From contig NZ_JAHBAG010000001.1 in NCBI RefSeq assembly GCF_020510445.1, positions 410,501 through 474,500 of the forward strand: a stretch of DNA of 64,000 nt, written 5' to 3'. The notes under the pieces are model-generated. The model did no database searches. It saw only the letters and a list, made by a program, of their open reading frames with translations, and was not told where the DNA came from. Made by a program: the position numbers and the translations under genes. Source of the stretch: Hydrogenophaga taeniospiralis. Lineage in GTDB: Bacteria; Pseudomonadota; Gammaproteobacteria; Burkholderiales; Burkholderiaceae_C. Each line of letters opens with the position of its first letter. Position 1 is the first letter of the stretch. Positions 26,937 through 34,831 of this stretch are shown here, piece by piece.

Positions 26937-27566
26937 TCAGCCAGCCTGATCCACGGCCAGCCCTGGCTCGGCAGCGGCGCTCTCCAGTGCCCGCCGCGCC
27001 TTCCTGCCCTTGACCCAATAGGGATAGAAGAACAGGTAGTAGCCGGTCAGGATCAGCCAGAACAGGGTGATGCCGCTCAAGATCATGGCGGCGTACTTGG
27101 CGACATCGCCGAACACCAGGAAGGAGTGCACATCCATCCACAGCTGATCGCCGCGCAGCCCAACGTTGAGCACCTTTCCGCTGATCGCGTCGATCTGGAT
27201 TTCCCGGGGTGAGCTGAAACCGGAGCTCGCTTCCAGACGAACCTTCCACATGCGTTTGCCCGGGCGCAGCTCGATCCGGTTGATGTCGTCCAGGGACTTG
27301 GCCCCCGGCAGGTCCATCTCCAGCACGATCTCCGCGATGCGCTGCACCGGCAGGAACTGGCTGAACTCGCCCTTCTCGCCTTTGCGCGAGGACGGCTGCA
27401 GGTATTCGAGGTCTTTCTTGAAGGCGAGAAACAGGCCCGACAACACAATGACCAGGAAGACCAATCCCAGAAACAGGGACATCCATTTGTGCGTGAAGCG
27501 GGAGAACTTGGCGAAGCGGGCCATCGAATCCGGGTGACGCTTCCCTGCGGCGGAGGTGTTTTTCAT
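26937..27566 (-). CDS. PepSY-domain membrane protein
   Basis: A 209-residue inner-membrane protein with an N-terminal helix (MSLFLGLVFLVIVLSGLFLAF), a periplasmic PepSY-like domain (RIELRPGKRMWKVRLEASSG, REIQIDAISGKVL) and a C-terminal helix (GITLFWLILTGYYLFFYPYW). Proteins of this build are linked to iron or siderophore handling and to flavin- or heme-based reduction of metal, but the exact activity is unknown. The start at MKNTSAAGK is preferred, since upstream codons lie in the AT-rich promoter with a Fur-like dyad. It is upstream of ftrABCD on the same strand with a 162-bp regulatory gap between, so the two units are probably separate but related. Confidence 0.78.
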   Translation of the reverse strand: MKNTSAAGKRHPDSMARFAKFSRFTHKWMSLFLGLVFLVIVLSGLFLAFKKDLEYLQPSSRKGEKGEFSQFLPVQRIAEIVLEMDLPGAKSLDDINRIELRPGKRMWKVRLEASSGFSSPREIQIDAISGKVLNVGLRGDQLWMDVHSFLVFGDVAKYAAMILSGITLFWLILTGYYLFFYPYWVKGRKARRALESAAAEPGLAVDQAG

Positions 27567-27587
27567 GGTGCAATTGTGTTGTTTGAT

Positions 27588-27606
27588 GCAAATGCAATTC
27601 ATTCGC
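27588..27606. promoter_or_regulatory. Fur-box-like dyad upstream of the PepSY gene
   Basis: GCAAATGCAATTCATTCGC agrees with the 19-bp Fur consensus at 12 positions by eye and is itself near-palindromic. It lies 22 bp upstream of the chosen start in an AT-rich island. This fits iron control but is not conclusive. Confidence 0.4.
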
Positions 27607-27675
27607 ATTACAAATTATGCCCAAAAAAACACCCGCCTCCCCCCAGGCGCCGTTGTTGTTGGCGCCGGCACCGAC

Positions 27676-28392
27676 CTACCGGCATTCAAAGCGCTGAAAC
27701 CGAGCGCCCAGCTCCGCCAGATCGCTCGCCGACAGGCCGTCCAGCGGCGCGCCCGGCTCGCTGCAGGTCTGCAGCACCCAGTGCGGCACCAGCTGCGCCG
27801 CCAGTGCGTCGGCCAGCCGGAACAGATCGTCGCGGCTGAACAGCCCGGCGTGCCAGGTGGTGCGGCATTCCAGGGCCAGGCCCCGGTCCAGCAGCAGGCC
27901 CAGGCTCTGCGCGGCCCGTGCGCCGCTGCCCGGCGTGCGGGTGATGGCGTCGTAACGGTGCGCCGGCGCCTTGACGTCCAGGCCCACCCAGTCCAGCCAG
28001 GGCATGGCCTGCGCCAGGCGTTCCGGGTACATGCCACCGGTGTGCAGGCCGGTGACAAAGCCCAGCGCCCGCACCTCGGTCAGCGCCGGCACCAGCGCGG
28101 CCTGCAGCGTGGGCTCGCCGCCCGAGAACACCACGCCGTCGAGCAGCCCGCGGCGCTGCTGCAGAAACGCCCGCACGTCCGACCACGCCAGCGCGCCGGG
28201 GGCCACCGCGTCCAGCAAGGCCGGGTTGTGGCAATAGCCGCAGCGCCAGGGGCAGCCCTGGCAGAACACCACGGCCGCCAGCCGGCCGGGGAAGTCGATG
28301 CCGGTGAGCCGCGTCAGGCCGCCGATGCGCAATGCATCGGCAGTTCGCGGCGTGGCAGGCGGTGCCTCAGCCGGCACGGCCTGATTCAACAA
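27676..28392 (-). CDS. nrdG: NrdG, anaerobic ribonucleotide reductase-activating radical SAM protein
   Basis: A 238-residue radical SAM enzyme that makes the glycyl radical on NrdD. The cluster motif CQGCPWRCGYCHNP is near residue 44, with FSGGEPTLQ following as the SAM-binding GGE motif. It is longer than E. coli NrdG (154) and resembles the larger NrdG2 type found in many proteobacteria. The first possible start is a TTG at 28390-28392, with no clear ribosome binding site. It lies inside the 3' end of the small glycyl-radical gene (26-bp overlap), so translation is probably coupled. No in-frame ATG precedes the conserved DALRIGGLTRLTGIDFPG, so a non-ATG start is needed. Confidence 0.9.
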   Translation of the reverse strand: MLNQAVPAEAPPATPRTADALRIGGLTRLTGIDFPGRLAAVVFCQGCPWRCGYCHNPALLDAVAPGALAWSDVRAFLQQRRGLLDGVVFSGGEPTLQAALVPALTEVRALGFVTGLHTGGMYPERLAQAMPWLDWVGLDVKAPAHRYDAITRTPGSGARAAQSLGLLLDRGLALECRTTWHAGLFSRDDLFRLADALAAQLVPHWVLQTCSEPGAPLDGLSASDLAELGARFQRFECR

Positions 28393-28558
28393 AGAAGCGC
28401 CGTTCGGCGTGTTCGCCCTGCTTGCCCCGGTTGAAGCTGCTCACGGGGCGGTGGTAGCCCATGACGCGGGTCCAGACCTCGCAGGGTTGGCGCTCGTCGT
28501 CGCGCAGGGTGATATCAGCAGCCGTTGACTTGACGGCAGATGGGGTCGATGCGTTCAT
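28367..28558 (-). CDS. Separate glycyl-radical domain of class III ribonucleotide reductase
   Basis: A 63-residue protein equal to the extreme C-terminus of NrdD. It holds CEVWTRVMGYHRPVSSFNRG, in which RVMGY carries the glycine that becomes the radical (compare RVCGY in E. coli NrdD), and ends EHAERRFFVESGRAG. It begins at an ATG with a strong AAGGAAA site 7 nt upstream, 36 bp after the stop of the main nrdD frame. It is in the same frame as nrdD, with one TGA and twelve further sense codons between. Either this is a true two-part NrdD or the TGA has split a formerly single gene. Without this domain the main NrdD would be inactive, so the small protein is probably essential for it and the partner of NrdG. 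Confidence 0.82.
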   Translation of the reverse strand: MNASTPSAVKSTAADITLRDDERQPCEVWTRVMGYHRPVSSFNRGKQGEHAERRFFVESGRAG

Positions 28559-28594
28559 GGGTGTTTCCTTTTGGGGTGGTTGAAAGACGGGGTA

Positions 28595-30616
28595 TCAAGC
28601 GGCTTGCAACTGGCGTTTGGCGGCCAGTTTTTCCGCATCGCACACGGGGCAGAACGGGTGCTCGCCAGCGAGGTAGCCGTGGGTCGGGCAGATGGAGAAG
28701 GTGGGCGTGACGGTGATGTAGGGCAGGCGGTAGTTGGTCAGCGCGCGCTGCACCAGCGCGCGGCAGGCCTCGCCGCTGGTCAGGCGCTCGCCCATGTACA
28801 GGTGCAGCACGGTGCCGCCGGTGTACTTGCGCTGCAGCGGGGCCTGGCGCTCCAGCGCCTCGAACGGATCGTCGGTGAAACCCACGGGCAGCTGCGAGGA
28901 GTTGGTGTAATAGGGCTGCTCGGGTGTGCCGGCCTGCAGGATCGTGGGCCAGCGCTTGCGGTCTTCGCGCGCGAAGCGGTAGGTGGTGCCTTCGGCCGGC
29001 GTGGCCTCCAGGTTGTACAGGTGCCCGGTCTCCTCCTGAAAGGCCACGATGCGCTCGCGCACGTGGTCGAGGAAGCGCAGCGCGAAGGCGTGGCCCTCGT
29101 CGGTGCCGATGTCGTGCGCGTCGCCGCTGAAGTTGCGCACCATCTCGTTGATGCCGTTCACGCCCAGGGTGCTGAAGTGGTTGCGCAGCGTGCCCAGGTA
29201 ACGCTTGGTGTAGGGGAACAGGCCCTGGTCCATGAGCCGCTGGATCAGCTTGCGTTTGGTCTCCAGGCTCTGCTTGCCCAACTCCAGCAGGCGGTCCAGC
29301 GCGGCCAGCAGGCCGGCTTCGTCGCCCGCGTGCAGGTGGCCCAGGCGGGCGCAGTTGACCGTGACCACGCCCAGGCTGCCGGTCTGCTCGGCGCTGCCGA
29401 ACAAGCCGTTGCCGCGCTTGAGCAGCTCGCGCAGATCGAGCTGCAGGCGGCAGCACATGGAGCGCACCATGTTCGGCTGCAGCTCCGAGTTGATGAAGTT
29501 CTGGAAGTACGGCAGGCCGTACTTGGCCGTCATGTCGAACAGGCGCCGCGCGTTCTCGCTCTCCCAGGGGAAATCGGGCGTGATGTTGTAGGTGGGAATG
29601 GGGAAGGTGAAGACCCGGCCCTTGGCGTCGCCCTCGGTCATGACCTCGATGTAGGCGCGGTTGATCAGGTCCATCTCGGCCTGCAGCTCGCCGTAGCAGA
29701 ACGGCATCTCGCGGCCCGCGATCACCGGCACCTGCTCGCGCAGGTCTTCGGGGCAGACCCAGTCGAAGGTGAGGTTGGTGAACGGCGTCTGCGTGCCCCA
29801 GCGCGAGGGCACGTTGAGGTTGTAGATCAGCTCCTGGATGCACTGGCGCACGGCGGCGTAATCCATGCCGTCCTGCCGCACATAGGGCGCCATGTAGGTG
29901 TCAAAGGACGAGAAGGCCTGCGCGCCGGCCCACTCGTTCTGCAGCGTGCCCAGGAAGTTGACGATCTGCCCCACGGCCGAGGACATGTGTTTCGGCGGCC
30001 CCGACTCCACCTTGCCCGGCACCCCGTTGAGGCCCTCGTTGAGCAGGGTGCGCAGCGACCAGCCCGCGCAGTAGCCGCTGAGCATGTCGAGGTCGTGGAT
30101 GTGGATGTCGCCCTCGCGGTGGGCTGCGCCGATCTCGGGCGTGTAGACGTGCGAGAGCCAGTAGTTGGCCGTGACCTTGCCGGCCACGTTGAGGATCAGG
30201 CCGCCCAGCGAATAGCCCTGGTTGGCGTTGGCGTTGACGCGCCAGTCGGCGCGCGTGAGGTATTCGTTGATCGACGATTCCACGTCCACCAGGGTCTGGC
30301 GGTCGGTGCGCAGGCGGGCGTGCTGTTCGCGGTAGACGATGTAGGCGCGCGCCGTCTTGAAGTGGTTGGCCGCGATCAGCGTCTGCTCGACCACGTCCTG
30401 CACCTGTTCGATGTGCGGCGCCTCACCGCGAAAGCGGTGGATCAGCACCTTGATCACCTGCGCGCACAGCAGCGCGGCCTCCGGCTCGTCGAACTCGCCG
30501 CTGGCGGCCCCGGCGCGGGCCAGCGCCGCACCGATCTTGTGGGCATTGAACGGCTCGCGCTGACCACCTCGCTTGACCACCTCGCGCGGCAAACTGACCA
30601 CCATGGCGTCCTCCAT
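28595..30616 (-). CDS. nrdD: NrdD, class III (anaerobic) ribonucleoside-triphosphate reductase, main part
   Basis: A 673-residue protein that reduces ribonucleoside triphosphates to deoxy forms without oxygen. An ATP-cone domain is N-terminal (VVKRGGQREPFNAHKIGAAL). The ten-stranded barrel follows, with HIHDLD, SSAVGQIVNFLGTLQNEWAG and the CCRLQLDLRELL and TVNCARLG cysteine regions. The zinc site is near the end (ICPTHGYLAGEHPFCPVC; the second ligand appears to be His, not Cys). The frame stops 14 residues later at a TGA, before the glycyl-radical segment, which is encoded by the next small gene. The start at MEDAMVVSL has a GAGGAG site 6 nt upstream. Two NrdR boxes and one Fnr-type box lie upstream. 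Confidence 0.92.
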   Translation of the reverse strand: MEDAMVVSLPREVVKRGGQREPFNAHKIGAALARAGAASGEFDEPEAALLCAQVIKVLIHRFRGEAPHIEQVQDVVEQTLIAANHFKTARAYIVYREQHARLRTDRQTLVDVESSINEYLTRADWRVNANANQGYSLGGLILNVAGKVTANYWLSHVYTPEIGAAHREGDIHIHDLDMLSGYCAGWSLRTLLNEGLNGVPGKVESGPPKHMSSAVGQIVNFLGTLQNEWAGAQAFSSFDTYMAPYVRQDGMDYAAVRQCIQELIYNLNVPSRWGTQTPFTNLTFDWVCPEDLREQVPVIAGREMPFCYGELQAEMDLINRAYIEVMTEGDAKGRVFTFPIPTYNITPDFPWESENARRLFDMTAKYGLPYFQNFINSELQPNMVRSMCCRLQLDLRELLKRGNGLFGSAEQTGSLGVVTVNCARLGHLHAGDEAGLLAALDRLLELGKQSLETKRKLIQRLMDQGLFPYTKRYLGTLRNHFSTLGVNGINEMVRNFSGDAHDIGTDEGHAFALRFLDHVRERIVAFQEETGHLYNLEATPAEGTTYRFAREDRKRWPTILQAGTPEQPYYTNSSQLPVGFTDDPFEALERQAPLQRKYTGGTVLHLYMGERLTSGEACRALVQRALTNYRLPYITVTPTFSICPTHGYLAGEHPFCPVCDAEKLAAKRQLQAA

Positions 30617-30641
30617 CGGGCTCTCCTCATTCGGGGTTGAA

Positions 30642-30689
30642 ACACTACCTATGGTGTGCACGATACCCATGACACGCTATATGTAGTTT
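30642..30689. promoter_or_regulatory. Tandem NrdR boxes upstream of nrdD
   Basis: ACACTACCTATGGTGT (30642-30657) and ACGCTATATGTAGTTT (30674-30689) both fit the 16-bp NrdR box. Their starts are 32 bp apart, about three helical turns, the usual arrangement for this ribonucleotide reductase repressor. Confidence 0.8.
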
Positions 30690-30744
30690 GATGTGCGACA
30701 AGAAATCGCACGCCCCGGAGGCCCGAAAACGCCCAAAGACCGGC

Positions 30745-30758
30745 TTGATGCGCATCAA
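30745..30758. promoter_or_regulatory. Fnr-type box upstream of nrdD
   Basis: TTGATGCGCATCAA is an exact TTGAT-N4-ATCAA palindrome, 129-142 bp before the chosen nrdD start and upstream of the two NrdR boxes. This is an arrangement for activation at low oxygen with NrdR repression. Confidence 0.75.
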
Positions 30759-30803
30759 GCCGGCGCCCTGGCCCCGGCCCTGCCGCCGGGGGAGGGAAAG
30801 CGC

Positions 30804-31169
30804 CTAGCGGCGCAGCCGGCAGGCGTCGCCGCTGGCCTGGCGGCGCACCTCCACGCAGTCCAGCTGCTGCGCGTAGCGCGCCTCCATCGCGCGCCAGATG
30901 AAGGCGCAGAGGTTTTCCAGCGTGGCCGGGCCGAGGTCGGCCACCTCGTCGAGGAAGCGGTGGTCCAGCGCCTGGCGCAGGGTCTCGATGTGGCCGCGCA
31001 GGTGGGCCAGATCGACCAGCATGCCGCTCTCCGGGTCGGGCTCGCCCGCCAGCGTGACCTCGGCGATGTAGGTGTGGCCGTGGATGCGCAGGCTGGGCTC
31101 GACATCGATCTTGCGGCGCAAGGTGTGGGCGGCCTCGAAATAAAAGCTCTGACTCAGTTCGTATCTCAT
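30804..31169 (-). CDS. queD: QueD, 6-carboxy-5,6,7,8-tetrahydropterin synthase
   Basis: A 121-residue enzyme of the 6-pyruvoyltetrahydropterin synthase fold that makes carboxytetrahydropterin from dihydroneopterin triphosphate in queuosine synthesis. Zinc ligands are His in FEAAHTLR and the pair in RIHGHTYIAEV, with the catalytic Asp-His pair in ALDHRFLDEV and the substrate-binding Glu in TLENLCAF. The catalytic Cys usual before the second motif seems replaced (SLRIHGHTY lacks it). This is a feature of some QueD-like groups and leaves activity slightly uncertain. It lies 222 bp from queE on the same strand with repeats between them. Confidence 0.88.
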   Translation of the reverse strand: MRYELSQSFYFEAAHTLRRKIDVEPSLRIHGHTYIAEVTLAGEPDPESGMLVDLAHLRGHIETLRQALDHRFLDEVADLGPATLENLCAFIWRAMEARYAQQLDCVEVRRQASGDACRLRR

Positions 31170-31227
31170 CTCAATCCATCTCTATCAACTCAATTCACAT
31201 GCCACGGCAGTTCCCACACCGCATGAA

Positions 31228-31280
31228 ACCTGGGCGCGCCGGCCCCTCACCCCAACCCTCTCCCCAGCGGGGAGAGGGAG
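31228..31280. repeat. Short hairpin repeat in the queD-queE gap
   Basis: CCCTCACCCCAACCCTCTCC followed by AGCGGGGAGAGGGAG forms a stem-loop of a type widespread in proteobacterial intergenic regions. It is distinct from the 85-bp dispersed family. Confidence 0.6.
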
Positions 31281-31316
31281 CCAAACCCGCGGCCGGAGGG
31301 CGTGCCTCGCCCAGGG

Positions 31317-31391
31317 CACCCGTGGAACTGGCTTTGCCAGGCCACAGGGTGCGCCCCCTCCGGGGGGACGCCGCGAAGCGGCGCAGGGGGG
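31317..31391. repeat. Dispersed GC-rich repeat, copy 5 (diverged)
   Basis: It contains GGCTTTGCCAGGCC, CCCCCTCCGGGGGG and CGCCGCGAAGCGGCGCAGGG, the parts of the dispersed family in reverse order. It abuts the queE stop codon. Confidence 0.65.
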
Positions 31392-32024
31392 TCATCGGAT
31401 CCCCAACACCTTGTGCGTCTGCACCGAGAGCCGCCAGCGCGGGTCGGCCAGGCACAGCGCGGTGGCCAGCTCGGTGTTGCGGCGCGCCAGCGGGCCGTCC
31501 ATGGCCTGCAGGAAATGGTGTTCGAACGGCAGCTCGGCCAGCGCCGCCAGGTCCAGCCCGTCCTGCGGCACCACCACCTTCAACTCCTGCCCGCGGGTGA
31601 GCAGCAGCGGAGCGCCGGCCTTGGGGCTCACACACACCCAGTCCAGCCCGGCGGGTGGCGCGAGCGTGCCATTGGTTTCCACCGCGATGGTGAAGCCGCG
31701 CGCGTGCAGCGCGCCGGTCAGGGCCTCGTCCACCTGCAGCAGCGGCTCGCCCCCGGTCAGCACCACCAGGCCGGGGGCAGCGCCGGCGGGCCACTGCCCG
31801 GCGATGGTGTCGGCCAGGGCCTCGGCGGTGGTGAACTTGCCGCCCAGCGTGCCGTCGGTGCCCACGAAGTCGGTGTCGCAGAAGCTGCAGACCGCGCTGG
31901 CGCGATCGGCCTCGCGCCCGCTCCAGAGGTTGCAGCCGGCAAAGCGGCAGAACACCGCCGCGCGGCCGGCGTTGGCACCCTCGCCCTGCAGGGTGTAGAA
32001 GATTTCCTTGACGCTGTAGGTCAT
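31392..32024 (-). CDS. queE: QueE, 7-carboxy-7-deazaguanine synthase
   Basis: A 210-residue radical SAM enzyme converting carboxytetrahydropterin to 7-carboxy-7-deazaguanine, the step after QueD. The start MTYSVKEIFYTLQGEGANAG has the signature N-terminus. The cluster motif is expanded, as in this family: CRFAGCNLW then SAVCSFCDTDFVG. GGEPLLQ marks the SAM site near residue 90. It is divergent from the acyl-CoA dehydrogenase gene with a 141-bp gap. QueC is not in the window. Confidence 0.93.
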   Translation of the reverse strand: MTYSVKEIFYTLQGEGANAGRAAVFCRFAGCNLWSGREADRASAVCSFCDTDFVGTDGTLGGKFTTAEALADTIAGQWPAGAAPGLVVLTGGEPLLQVDEALTGALHARGFTIAVETNGTLAPPAGLDWVCVSPKAGAPLLLTRGQELKVVVPQDGLDLAALAELPFEHHFLQAMDGPLARRNTELATALCLADPRWRLSVQTHKVLGIR

Positions 32025-32165
32025 GGTGAGAGCCGGGTTGGCCGCGAAACAGGCGGCGCCCGGGGTTGTATCGAAGAGGCCGATATTGTCCGCCACCGGG
32101 GCCCACGGCCGGTCCGCTGTCGCGTGGGCGCTGACAAGCGGCCCGGCGCTCCCCACAATGCCCGC

Positions 32166-33461
32166 ATGGACTTTGAGCACAGCCCCCGGGCGCAGGCGCT
32201 CCAGCAGCAGCTGGAGACCTTCATGCAGCGTTACCTGCTGCCCCACAACGCGGCCTGGCACCAGGCGGTGCAACTGGGGCAATACCCGCCGCCGTTCCTG
32301 GACGACCTGAAGACCCTGGCGCGCGAAGAAGGCCTGTGGAACCTGTTCCTGCCCAGCCTGTGCGACGGCGAGCCCGGCACCCGCCTGGACAACCTGGACT
32401 ACGCGCCGCTGGCCGAAACCATGGGTCGGCTGCACTGGGCGCCCGAGGTGTTCAACTGCAGCGCGCCCGACACCGGCAACATGGAGTTGTTGCACCGCTT
32501 CGCCACGCCCGCGCAGCGCACGCGCTGGCTCACGCCGCTGCTGGACGGCACGATCCGCTCGGCCTTCGCCATGTCCGAGCCCGACGTGGCCTCGTCCGAC
32601 CCGACCAACCTGCAGACCACGGTGCGGCGCGAGGGCGACGAGCTGGTGTTGAACGGCCGCAAGTGGTTCATCACCGGCGCGGCGCATCCGGGCTGCAGGC
32701 TGCTGATCGTGATGGCGCGCAACGCGCCCGACGACACCGCCACGCCCGAGACGAAACACCACCAGCACAGCATGGTGCTGGTGCCGCTGGACACGCCGGG
32801 TGTGGAGGTGGTGCGCAACATCAGCGTGGTGCACCACCACGCGCCCGAGGGGCATTGCGAGATCGTCTTTCGCCAGGTGCGCGTGCCGGCCAACCAGCTG
32901 CTCGGCGGCTGGGGCGAGGGCTTTGCGATGGCGCAGGCGCGCCTGGGGCCGGGCCGGGTGCACCACTGCATGCGCACCATCGGCCAGTGCGAACTGGCGC
33001 TGGAACTCGCCACCGAACGCGCGCTGGAGCGCCGCAGCTTTGGCAAGACGCTGGCCGACTACGCCAACGTGCAGGAGTGGATCGCGATGTCGCGCATCGA
33101 GATCGACCAGGCGCGCCTGCTGGTGTTGCGCTGCGCCTGGCTGCTCGACCACCCGGAGCGCGTCGAACCCGCGGCCCTGCGCGCGCAGGTGGCCGCGATC
33201 AAGGTGGTGGCCGCGGGCCTGCAGACCCGCGTGGTGGACCGCGCCATGCAGATCTTCGGCGCCATGGGCCTGTCGCCCGACACCCCGCTGGCGCAGTTCT
33301 GGACCTGGGGCCGCGCCCTGCACCTGCTCGACGGGCCCGACGAGGTGCACCTGCGCAGCGTGGCGCGCCACGAGTTGGACCGGGCGCGGGGGCGCATGGG
33401 GTCTTCTTCCGCTTACTTCACGACACCGGAGCAGATGCGGGCGCCACCGCGATTGCACTGA
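32166..33461 (+). CDS. Acyl-CoA dehydrogenase family protein
   Basis: A 431-residue FAD enzyme of the ACAD10/11-like branch. The N-terminal helical domain (RYLLPHNAAWHQAVQLG, EEGLWNLFLPSL), middle strand domain (SAFAMSEPDVASSDPTNL, with the FAD-contact RKWFITGA) and C-terminal helical bundle (RRSFGKTLADYANVQEWIAM) are complete. The late QIFGAMGLSPDTPLAQ loop is as in the family. Substrate is unknown; ACAD11-like enzymes often act on long or branched or hydroxy acyl-CoAs. There is no operon partner: the stop codon is the first base group of an 86-bp tandem repeat. Confidence 0.88.
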   Translation: MDFEHSPRAQALQQQLETFMQRYLLPHNAAWHQAVQLGQYPPPFLDDLKTLAREEGLWNLFLPSLCDGEPGTRLDNLDYAPLAETMGRLHWAPEVFNCSAPDTGNMELLHRFATPAQRTRWLTPLLDGTIRSAFAMSEPDVASSDPTNLQTTVRREGDELVLNGRKWFITGAAHPGCRLLIVMARNAPDDTATPETKHHQHSMVLVPLDTPGVEVVRNISVVHHHAPEGHCEIVFRQVRVPANQLLGGWGEGFAMAQARLGPGRVHHCMRTIGQCELALELATERALERRSFGKTLADYANVQEWIAMSRIEIDQARLLVLRCAWLLDHPERVEPAALRAQVAAIKVVAAGLQTRVVDRAMQIFGAMGLSPDTPLAQFWTWGRALHLLDGPDEVHLRSVARHELDRARGRMGSSSAYFTTPEQMRAPPRLH

Positions 33462-33835
33462 GCCCCCACGCTCCGCCGCTGGCGCGGGTCGCTGCCCCCC
33501 AAGGGGGCGCGAATCCAGCTTGGGGCGGCCCGGCGCTGGATTCCTGAGCCCCCACGCTCCGCCTCTGCGCGGGTCGCTGCCCCCCAAGGGGGCGCGAATC
33601 CAGCTTGGGGCGGCCCGGCGCTGGATTCCTGAGCCCCCACGCTCCGCCTCTGCGCGGGTCGCTGCCCCCCAAGGGGGCGCGAATCCAGCTTGGGGCGGCC
33701 CGGCGCTGGATTCCTGAGCCCCCACGCTCCGCCGCTGGCGCGGGTCGCTGCCCCCCAAGGGGGCGCGAATCCAGCTTGGGGCGGCCCGGCGCTGGATTCC
33801 TGAGCCCCACGCTCCGCCGCTGCGCGGGTCGCTCT
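33459..33835. repeat. Tandem repeat of 85/86-bp unit, four full copies plus a partial fifth
   Basis: Units start at 33459, 33545, 33630, 33715 and 33801 (partial). Each begins TGAGCCCCCACGCTCCGCC (the last has one C fewer), contains GCCCCCCAAGGGGGCGCGAA and ends in GCGCTGGATTCC. Copies are nearly identical; units 1 and 4 carry CGCTGGCG where 2 and 3 carry TCTGCG. The first TGA is the stop codon of the acyl-CoA dehydrogenase gene. No spacers are present. The region 33462-33946 holds no other gene. Confidence 0.92.
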
Positions 33836-33946
33836 TCATCGGTCGAGCGATCCTGGCAGCGATCCGTGGCACCCAGTGTCTGGTCGCGGACTGTTCGAAT
33901 AGGATCATTTCGTACAAAATTCATATCCTTTCGTCCAACCATCGGC

Positions 33947-34831
33947 ATGACCTCTCCGCCCCCGCCCATCGACCGCCTGTCCGGCCTGCTGGAGCGTTTT
34001 CCCGTGCGCGCCGAGCTGTCCTTCACCGGCACGCTCTGTGGCGTGCAAAGCTTCACGCCGCCGCCGGGCATGGGTTACCTCCACCTGCTGCGCCGGGGCA
34101 CGCTCGATGTCACGCACCCGCCGCGGCAGGCCGTGCCGCTGCGCCTGCACCTCAGCGCGCCCGCACTGCTGTTCTACCCGCGCGCCATCGCCCACCACTT
34201 CCACAACCCGCCGATTGAGGGCTCGGACTTCACCTGTGCGCAGCTGTGGTTCGAGGGTGGCCAGGCGCACCCGCTGGTGCGCACCCTGCCCGGCGCCATC
34301 GTGCTGTCGCTGAACGAGGTCGAGGGGTTGGGGGCTTCTCTGGACCTGCTGTTCGCCGAGACCGGCCGCGTGCGCTGCGGCCACCGGCTGCTGGCCGACC
34401 GGCTGTTCGAGGTGGTGCTGATCCAGACCCTGCGCTGGCTGCTCGACCACCCGCACGAGGCCGGTGTGCCGCCCGGCCTGGTCACGGGCCTGTCGGACCT
34501 TCGGCTGGCGCGGGCCATCGGGGCGATGCACGATGCACCCGGCGAGCCCTGGAGCGTCGAGCAGCTGGCGGCTGCGGCCGGCATGTCGCGCACCAGCTTC
34601 ACCAGCCTGTTCCGGCAACTGGTGGGCCAGACGCCGGCGGACTACCTGAGCGACTGGCGCATCGGGCTGGCCCAGACGGGCCTGGCGCGGGGCAGCTCCA
34701 TCAAGCTGCTGGCCAGCGAACTGGGCTACGCCAACCCCTCGGCCCTGAGCCGCGCCTTCGCCGCCAAGACCGGGCGTTCACCGCGCGAATGGCTCAAGGG
34801 ATCGTTGCCGCCGGCACCACCGGCGCGCTGA
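33947..34831 (+). CDS. AraC-family transcriptional regulator (cupin_6 type)
   Basis: A 294-residue regulator. The N-terminal half is a cupin-like effector domain of the AraC-N/cupin_6 type ([30 protein letters not shown]). The C-terminal two helix-turn-helix units read [20 protein letters not shown] and [20 protein letters not shown], then [10 protein letters not shown]. The chosen ATG follows an AT-rich promoter; longer frames run into the tandem repeat. Regulators of this group often control a neighbouring oxidoreductase gene, and its 3' end overlaps the tail of the convergent luciferase-like gene by 38 bp. The effector is unknown. Confidence 0.86.
   Translation: MTSPPPPIDRLSGLLERFPVRAELSFTGTLCGVQSFTPPPGMGYLHLLRRGTLDVTHPPRQAVPLRLHLSAPALLFYPRAIAHHFHNPPIEGSDFTCAQLWFEGGQAHPLVRTLPGAIVLSLNEVEGLGASLDLLFAETGRVRCGHRLLADRLFEVVLIQTLRWLLDHPHEAGVPPGLVTGLSDLRLARAIGAMHDAPGEPWSVEQLAAAAGMSRTSFTSLFRQLVGQTPADYLSDWRIGLAQTGLARGSSIKLLASELGYANPSALSRAFAAKTGRSPREWLKGSLPPAPPAR

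Noticed and set aside
28559..28597. TGA in nrdD as a selenocysteine or programmed readthrough codon
   Set aside because: No SECIS-like hairpin is seen directly after the TGA, the position is not a catalytic cysteine of NrdD, and a strong ribosome binding site with ATG follows, so a separate gene is the simpler reading.
33459..33835. CRISPR-like array
   Set aside because: Units of 85-86 bp follow each other directly with no unique spacers, and no cas genes are present, so this is a plain tandem repeat.
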